This document shows positions 59,411-64,000 of a stretch of DNA of 64,000 nt, piece after piece (positions within the stretch are counted from its first letter, which is position 1; each line of letters opens with the position of its first letter). A model generated the notes under the pieces. It was given only the letters and a program-made list of their open reading frames with translations. It searched no databases and had not been told where the DNA came from. This DNA comes from CAWCAL01 sp963695075 (GTDB lineage Bacteria > Actinomycetota > Acidimicrobiia > Acidimicrobiales > CAWCAL01): contig CAVOFR010000001.1 in assembly GCA_963695075.1 (NCBI GenBank), positions 62,001-126,000 on the forward strand, read 5' to 3'. A program made the translations under genes and the position numbers.

Positions 59411-60986
59411 CCGCGAGTGTCAGGAGATCGCCGGCCCCGGTGGCAGCGAGCTCGCTCGGTAGTGTCTCCGCTCCCCGGCTGACCGTATTCGGTGCGGCCA
59501 CCACGCCGATCGTCGTGGGCGGCGTGGTGACCGGTGCGGTCGTCGGGCTCATGGCGGTGGTCGGTGGCACCGTCGTCGATGCCGGCACGGTCGTCGGAGT
59601 CGTCGTCGAAGGTGGGAGCACCACCTCGATGGGGTGGTCGTCGGCCGCGTCGCCGTGGACCGTGCCGGCGGTCCACGAACCCAGGGCCCGGTTCAGGTAC
59701 TGACCGGGCCGTGCGTCACCGGCCATGCTGGTCTCGATGGTGATGGCGGGCGCTGCCGTTCCCGGCCCGAGCGGGCTGTCGAGCGAGCAGTCGAGCTCGT
59801 TGCCGGTCGCAGTACACGTCCACCCGTCAGCGTCGTAGCCCGTGAGGCTCAAGCCGGGCGGGAGTGGGTCCCTGATCGTCACCGCGTCGAGATCGACGTC
59901 ACTCGGGTTGTGCGCCCCGATGGTGAACTCGATGGCGGAGCCGGGTTGCTGTGGGGCGACGGGTCCGTCCTTGGTTACCGCCAGTGTCGCCGGAGCGAGG
60001 GCGATCGTCGCTCCGATCCAGGAGAGGCGCTCGGTGTATGCATCGCACTCGCCTGCCGCTACGGAGTTCGGCAGCGAGGTGTTGCACGTGTCGTCGTCGC
60101 CGACGACGACGAGCATGGCAGCAACGACCGGCTCGGTGTTGGCGAAGCCCACCCATCTGGTGGCCTGGTTTCCGCAGCCCAGCTGATCGGTGTCGGTGTC
60201 GGAGCCACCGCAACCGTTGGCTTGGTCGGCGGTCACGGTCGGAAGTGCCTCGTTGCGGACGACCGACCCGGCGCTGTCGAACAGCTTCACTCGGGCCGGA
60301 ACGCCTTCGCCGTCGGTCCTGGTCTCGAGATCGCCGAACCATGCCCCGAAGGCCCGAACCGGGGCGGGGAACTCGAACATCACGGCGTTGAGGTCGGTGG
60401 ACGCTCCGTACAGGGCGTTCCACTGGCGAGGCTGCGGTTGCGTTGCGCCGTCATAGAGGAACTGGGGTCGGGGAGCGCAGTCCTGGAGGGTTCGACTGGA
60501 CGTGCTGGCCCCCCAGGCCGGTGTGTAGGGGTCGCGGTAGCCCGCCGGCTCGACATCGCCGTAGGACGAATCCGCGCTCGACAGGGATTCGGCCGACGTG
60601 ATCTGGCGATGGGAGACCTCCACGGCGACCCCCGACGCCCCGGACCGCATCGGTGTCGGGTGGCTGTCGACCTGGTTGGCGTCGGCCGGGTCGGGGATGT
60701 CGACCATGTGGAATTCGGTGGCGCCGACCCCCACGGATCCGGCGCGCCAAGCGTCGTCGAGGGCTTCAGTTGCCACTCGGATCGGCGCCGCCGCGAGGCC
60801 CTGGTCGGTGCAGTCGGATTCGGTGGCGAAGACCTCGTCGGAGACGTACAGATCGGTCGCTGCGGCAGCGGGACGGGACGAGCTGGGGGCGGTCAGGACG
60901 ACCGCGAGGAGGGCGACGAGGAGGATCTGCAGCGCAGTCGCGCCGCGATTCGGGCCGCGCTGATGCAACGTGTGGCGAAGGTCCAT
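59310..60986 (-). CDS. Secreted surface protein with DUF11-like domain and LAxTG sorting signal
   Basis: A 558-residue protein. Residues 1-42 are a long signal peptide; about 45-330 an extracellular domain with several cysteines and 'FGAWFGDLETR', resembling lectin-like or choice-of-anchor domains; about 335-440 a DUF11-like repeat ('LAVTKDGPVAPQQPGSAIEF', 'VTIRDPLPPGLSLTG', 'DGWTCTATGNELDCSL'); about 450-500 a Thr/Pro-rich spacer. The C-terminus has 'LAATG' (513-517), a hydrophobic stretch and a basic tail, the signal for class E-like sortases. GATGGT lies 6 bases before the ATG, so it may be leaderless. No sortase gene is seen in the window. Confidence 0.8.
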   Translation of the reverse strand: MDLRHTLHQRGPNRGATALQILLVALLAVVLTAPSSSRPAAAATDLYVSDEVFATESDCTDQGLAAAPIRVATEALDDAWRAGSVGVGATEFHMVDIPDPADANQVDSHPTPMRSGASGVAVEVSHRQITSAESLSSADSSYGDVEPAGYRDPYTPAWGASTSSRTLQDCAPRPQFLYDGATQPQPRQWNALYGASTDLNAVMFEFPAPVRAFGAWFGDLETRTDGEGVPARVKLFDSAGSVVRNEALPTVTADQANGCGGSDTDTDQLGCGNQATRWVGFANTEPVVAAMLVVVGDDDTCNTSLPNSVAAGECDAYTERLSWIGATIALAPATLAVTKDGPVAPQQPGSAIEFTIGAHNPSDVDLDAVTIRDPLPPGLSLTGYDADGWTCTATGNELDCSLDSPLGPGTAAPAITIETSMAGDARPGQYLNRALGSWTAGTVHGDAADDHPIEVVLPPSTTTPTTVPASTTVPPTTAMSPTTAPVTTPPTTIGVVAAPNTVSRGAETLPSELAATGAGDLLTLAVMLSTVGAALSGFGLAVRRPPSERVEPEPRTRK

Positions 60987-61043
60987 ACCGCACCATCGGC
61001 CGGGGAGCCGCCGAGATGAGCCCGGCTCCCCATGACCGGCTCG

Positions 61044-61604
61044 CTACTCGTCGAGCCAGGCGGGAGCACGGTCGAGGAGGTACTCACACACCGCGTGGCA
61101 CCGGTCGAGCTGGTCGCACAGCTGTTCTCGGCCCATGAAGATCGAGGCCATCGACACTTCCGTCTTGGCCGTGAGCGTCAGGGCCCGCTCGGGGCCGTCG
61201 GTGACCGCGGCGTAGTTGTCGATCGCCGACACCTCGACCGGGAGCTCGGTCCCGCCGACACCGGCCAGTTCGGTGGCGAGAACGAGGAGATCGGGGCCGG
61301 CGGCGAGGGGAGGGAGGGCCCAGTTGAACAGCAGCGGGAGGTGATGTTCGTCGGGCGGCTCTTCGTCGTCTTCCAGGGTGAGCAGGGCGTCTTCGAACGC
61401 GAGTGCGGCCCGGGGTTCGACGTCGAGCGCGATGTGGAGGTCGAGGGGACCACCGCAGGCGTGTTCGGGGTGTAGGTCCACCTCGAAGGCCTGACGCAGC
61501 GAGTACGTCTCGACGAAGTGGCGGTCGTCGTGGATGTGGAAACCGTGGTCGCCGACGTGGTCTTTCAAGTCGGCTACGAAGGCTGGAATGTCGAGGCCAG
61601 GCAC
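61044..61604 (-). CDS. Hypothetical soluble acidic protein
   Basis: A 186-residue protein from GTG 61604, which has GGAG 6 bases upstream; longer frames overlap the divergent IMPase and lack such a site. It is acidic, without signal peptide or membrane helix, rich in Leu/Asp/Glu, with His-rich ('GFHIHDDRHF') and Cys-containing ('REQLCDQLDRCHAVCEYLL') segments that could bind metal, though no known motif fits. I do not recognise the family. It is divergent from an inositol-phosphatase-like gene across about 110 bases. Confidence 0.6.
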   Translation of the reverse strand: MPGLDIPAFVADLKDHVGDHGFHIHDDRHFVETYSLRQAFEVDLHPEHACGGPLDLHIALDVEPRAALAFEDALLTLEDDEEPPDEHHLPLLFNWALPPLAAGPDLLVLATELAGVGGTELPVEVSAIDNYAAVTDGPERALTLTAKTEVSMASIFMGREQLCDQLDRCHAVCEYLLDRAPAWLDE

Positions 61605-61715
61605 GAGAAACTCCGGTGGTGGCAGGGGAACTGAGCGTAGGGCGGATGGGCCGAAATCACGATGTCGCGGCGAGAGGCGACGTCGGTCGCCGCCTCGCCC
61701 GGTACGGTCCGTTGG

Positions 61716-62471
61716 GTGACGGCCGACGAAGCTCGCGACCAGAAACTGCTCGCTCTGTTGCGTGCGGCCGCTGACGCAGCCGGCGCGGCCCTCTCCGCCG
61801 GATTGGACTGGAGCGTATCGGGCGGCCATCCCGGTCAACACGTGGGCGACGTCGTGGTGGACGAGGCCGTCCGATCGGTGCTGGATCCGGCCCCGGTCGG
61901 TGTGCTGAGCGAGGAGAGCGGCTTCGACCGTGGATCTCACGCCGTGGTGGTCGTGGTGGATCCGGTGGACGGGTCGACCAACGCATCACTCGGGATTCCG
62001 TGGTACGCCACGAGCCTCTGTGCGGTCGACGAGGACGGCCCTCGGGTCGCCTTGGTCAGGAACCAGGCGACCGGGGTTACCTTCGAGGCGATCCGCGGTG
62101 GCGGCGCGAGGCGTGACGGCCACCCGGTCAGGTCGAGCGGGGCCACCGATCTGGGTGACGCCATCATCGGGCTCAACGGTCGGTCGCGATCCCACTGGGG
62201 TTGGCGCCAGTACCGGTCGTTTGGAGCGGCGGCGCTCGATCTCTGCGCCGTGGCCTCGGCCACGCTCGATGGCTTCGCCGATTGCACCCGTGACTCGTTG
62301 GGGGTCTGGGACTACGCCGGGGCCATGCTCATCTGCAGCGAAGCCGGTGCGGTCGTGCGGGATGCGCTCGGTCGGGACCTGCTGGTGCTCGATCCGGCCG
62401 CGCGGCGCACCCCCGTGGCGGCGGCGACCCTGTCGCTGCTCGATCAACTGCTGACCGCCCGTGCCGGCTGA
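61716..62471 (+). CDS. Inositol monophosphatase family protein
   Basis: A 251-residue Mg-dependent phosphatase. Motif A is 'VVDPVDGSTNASLGIP' with metal ligands D82 and D85, 'LSEESGF' (65-71) provides the conserved glutamate, and motif B 'GVWDYAGAMLICSEAGAVV' holds the third aspartate. Substrates could be inositol-1-phosphate (mycothiol, PI synthesis), histidinol phosphate or 3'-phosphoadenosine phosphate. TACGGT lies 7 bases before GTG 61716, supporting a leaderless start there; ATG at 61662 would add 18 residues of low conservation. The NUDIX gene follows after 27 bases. Confidence 0.85.
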   Translation: MTADEARDQKLLALLRAAADAAGAALSAGLDWSVSGGHPGQHVGDVVVDEAVRSVLDPAPVGVLSEESGFDRGSHAVVVVVDPVDGSTNASLGIPWYATSLCAVDEDGPRVALVRNQATGVTFEAIRGGGARRDGHPVRSSGATDLGDAIIGLNGRSRSHWGWRQYRSFGAAALDLCAVASATLDGFADCTRDSLGVWDYAGAMLICSEAGAVVRDALGRDLLVLDPAARRTPVAAATLSLLDQLLTARAG

Positions 62472-62498
62472 CCGGAGCCAGGCCGTACGCTGGATCCC

Positions 62499-63020
62499 AT
62501 GATCACGGCGCCGACTCGGCCCTTCTACCGGACCGCGTTGTGGGTCTACTCCCGGATGCCGGTCGAGATGCGGCGCATGACGTACCGTTACCTGAGCCCA
62601 CGGTGGATGATGACGGCACGATGCCTCGTGCGCCTCGACGACGGCCGGGTGCTGCTGGTGCGCCACAGGCACTGGACCGACTGGGGGCTGCCCGGGGGCA
62701 TCGTGAACCGGGGCGAGCTCACGCAGACAGCGGCGATGCGCGAAGTGCGTGAAGAGACCGCCGTGGATGTGCTGCTGACTTCGGGCGAACCTCTCCCGGT
62801 CGTCCAGAGCCACGGGCGATCCGTCGAGCTGGTCTACGAGGCCGAGCTGGCCGACGGGGCCACCTCGGAGGACGCGCACCCGTCCTGTGTCGAGGTGGCC
62901 GAGGTCGGGTGGTTCGCCCTCGACGAACTCCCACCGCTGGCTGCGACCGCGGGCCTGACCCTCGAGCGCATGCGCAGGGGTGAGCCACTCCGGTGGACCC
63001 GCCCCGCCGGCGACCCGTGA
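62499..63020 (+). CDS. NUDIX hydrolase
   Basis: A 173-residue protein. The Nudix box 'GGIVNRGELTQTAAMREVREETAV' region (two blocks: 'GGIVNRGELTQ' and 'AAMREVREETAV') fits G-x5-E-x7-REUxEExGU except that Ala replaces the final Gly. It hydrolyses a nucleoside diphosphate linked to another group; the substrate is unknown. The N-terminal 35 residues are basic and Tyr/Arg-rich, unlike the short leaders of MutT. TACGCT lies 7 bases before the ATG, so this gene too may be leaderless despite its closeness to the IMPase gene. tRNA-Val follows 78 bases after its stop. Confidence 0.85.
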   Translation: MITAPTRPFYRTALWVYSRMPVEMRRMTYRYLSPRWMMTARCLVRLDDGRVLLVRHRHWTDWGLPGGIVNRGELTQTAAMREVREETAVDVLLTSGEPLPVVQSHGRSVELVYEAELADGATSEDAHPSCVEVAEVGWFALDELPPLAATAGLTLERMRRGEPLRWTRPAGDP

Positions 63021-63098
63021 ACAGATTCCACGACGGGGTCGCCTACCCCGCGCTCACTGGCATGCCCAACTCGGCCGCGGGGGTAGCATCGCCGTCCC

Positions 63099-63172
63099 GG
63101 GCGCTTAGCTCAGCTGGCTAGAGCACTTCGTTTACACCGAAGGGGTCGGGGGTTCGAGTCCCTCAGCGCCCA
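63099..63172 (+). tRNA. tRNA-Val (anticodon TAC)
   Basis: A 74-base cloverleaf: acceptor stem GGGCGCT with AGCGCCC, D-arm GCTC/GAGC, anticodon stem CTTCG/CGAAG around the loop TTTACAC (anticodon TAC, reads GUA/GUG), variable loop GGGTC, T-arm with TTCGAGT, discriminator A at 63172. The bases after it are CCT, so the 3' CCA is not encoded and must be added after transcription, as in most actinobacterial tRNAs. No integrase, repeat or att-like duplication was seen beside it. Confidence 0.95.
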
Positions 63173-63366
63173 CCTGTTGTGGAAATGGCAACGATGTACA
63201 CATCGCCTCAGAGCGATGTCGAACCTGGTGTCGGTTTCGAAGCGGTGGACTGCTGATCAGCGTTCAAGGATGCGTGCGCCGCTGGTCGGCACGCCCGGCA
63301 GGTTCTCGCGGACGGGGGGAGTCCGTCCTGACACCTGCGCATCGCCGGCAGCGGCGGCGCGTTCGA

Positions 63367-63750
63367 TCAAGCAGCCTTGAGCTTGCCGAGTATGTGGTCC
63401 ATCACGGCGGTGTGCTCCAGCTGGGGGCTGAACAGGATGACTTCGGCGTCCACATCGACCAGGACGCTGTGTCCGGGCGGCCAGTAGAAGACGTCGCCGG
63501 CCACGCAGCGGTCGGTGGTGCCGTCGTCGTAGGTGACCGTCAGGTCACCGGCGATCATGTAGCCCCAGTGGGGCGCATGGCAGGCGTCGCCGTCGAGGCC
63601 CTCGAGCAGCGGGGCAAGGTCGGTGCCCGCGCCCATGCTGAAGTACTCGGCGCCCATGGTGCCCGCGGCCTCGCCGAAGTCGGGCAGCTGGCGGGCCGTG
63701 GCGCCGGGAGCGTCGATCTTGACCGGGATGTCTTCTTTGGAGAGATGCAA
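63367..63750 (-). CDS. Cupin domain protein
   Basis: A 127-residue protein made of one cupin barrel. 'HAPHWGYMIAGDLTVTYDDG' corresponds to motif 1 (the usual H-x-H then Glu set appears reduced to His residues) and 'VAGDVFYWPPGHSVLVD' to motif 2 with its histidine. The substrate and metal are unknown. The start is probably TTG at 63750, with AAGGA 6-7 bases upstream; upstream in-frame starts give a Pro/Ser-rich extension that overlaps the control region. It lies 40 bases downstream of the TIGR03086 gene on the same strand and is likely part of its operon. Confidence 0.8.
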   Translation of the reverse strand: MHLSKEDIPVKIDAPGATARQLPDFGEAAGTMGAEYFSMGAGTDLAPLLEGLDGDACHAPHWGYMIAGDLTVTYDDGTTDRCVAGDVFYWPPGHSVLVDVDAEVILFSPQLEHTAVMDHILGKLKAA

Positions 63751-63790
63751 TGTGGTTCCTTTGGGCTTGTTGGAGTTGGTCGATCGAGGG

Positions 63791-64000
63791 TCAGATGTTC
63801 CGGCCGCTGAACGCGGCAACGCGTTCGATGGGGCCGGCGTCGGCGGGCGGTGCAGTGGCCTCCTTGAACGTGTCACCGTCACGCATCTCGGGGGTCAGGG
63901 CAGCGTGGGCGAATTCGTCGACCGCCGAGATCACCTCGGACGGCAGGTGGTACTCGGATCCGGTGGCCGATGCCAGATCCCAGCCGTGCACCAGACCGTC
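63791..64000 (-). CDS. C-terminal end of a TIGR03086 family metal-binding protein (5' end outside window)
   Basis: The last 69 residues of a protein that begins beyond the right edge. 'DGLVHGWDLASATGSEYHLP', 'LTPEMRDGDTFKEATAPP' and 'PIERVAAFSGRNI' are characteristic of the C-terminal part of TIGR03086 proteins, relatives of mycothiol-dependent maleylpyruvate isomerase (DinB-like fold). Role unknown; the H in 'VHGWD' is normally part of the metal site. The cupin gene follows after 40 bases, probably co-transcribed. Confidence 0.8.
   Translation of the reverse strand, partial: DGLVHGWDLASATGSEYHLPSEVISAVDEFAHAALTPEMRDGDTFKEATAPPADAGPIERVAAFSGRNI

Noticed and set aside
63099..63366. Genomic island insertion at tRNA-Val
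   Set aside because: There is no integrase, no repeat of the tRNA 3' end and no change in composition within the visible 830 bases downstream. The palindrome CGATGT-AC-ACATCG at 63192-63205 may just be part of a terminator.

Overview
The window is high-GC DNA that codes almost wall to wall. It most resembles an actinomycete, and my best guess is the class Acidimicrobiia (about 0.6 sure of the class, 0.9 of the phylum). Pointers are the very GC-rich third codon positions, frequent GTG and TTG starts, F420-type luciferase-like oxidoreductase and TIGR03086 (mycothiol-related) families, a cysteine-free thiolase-like protein, a DUF2510-like 'QGWYEASDGRWWP' motif, an LAxTG-type wall-sorting signal, and many promoters whose -10 box sits 6-7 bases before the start codon (leaderless mRNAs). 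No rRNA, CRISPR array, insertion sequence, prophage or integrase was seen. One tRNA (Val, TAC) is present near the right end.

Region 1 (1-12.8 kb) is a lipid, steroid or terpenoid catabolic block: the tail of an acyl-CoA ligase, a DUF7064-like protein, two crotonases, an APH-like kinase, a thiolase-like protein with its TetR regulator, two cytochromes P450, an SDR, an LLM oxidoreductase, an alpha/beta hydrolase, a TesB thioesterase and a VOC protein. Three regulatory regions here share a 14-bp TGAC-C----GT-A element, which suggests one regulon.

Region 2 (12.9-34 kb) looks like a stress/dormancy and envelope block: a winged-helix regulator, a TauE-type exporter behind a leaderless 48-aa ORF, two universal stress proteins, an RCK_C membrane protein, a DUF35/thiolase pair, a PCMT-erythromycin esterase fusion, a short MgtE, a P2-type cation ATPase, and a locus with two GT4 glycosyltransferases and two GH130 enzymes. 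The content recalls the mycobacterial DosR regulon.

Region 3 (34-48.6 kb) holds an MMPL transporter, an OmpR-type two-component system translationally coupled to a heterodimeric ABC exporter, an ACR3 arsenite exporter whose expected N-terminus is cut by an in-frame UGA, a 2-phosphoglycerate kinase, a lipoprotein, and a NarL-type two-component system.

Region 4 (48.6-64 kb) holds a STAS protein, an ABC-F ATPase, a third universal stress protein closely related to the one at 15.5 kb, a DUF2510-like membrane protein divergent from a large anchored YceI / cytochrome c / copper type II monooxygenase protein, a LAL regulator with a perfect 7-bp inverted repeat and promoter, an HTTM pair, an LAxTG surface protein, an IMPase, a NUDIX hydrolase, tRNA-Val, a cupin and the end of a TIGR03086 protein. 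The trimodular copper/heme protein and the interrupted ACR3 are the two observations I would check first.
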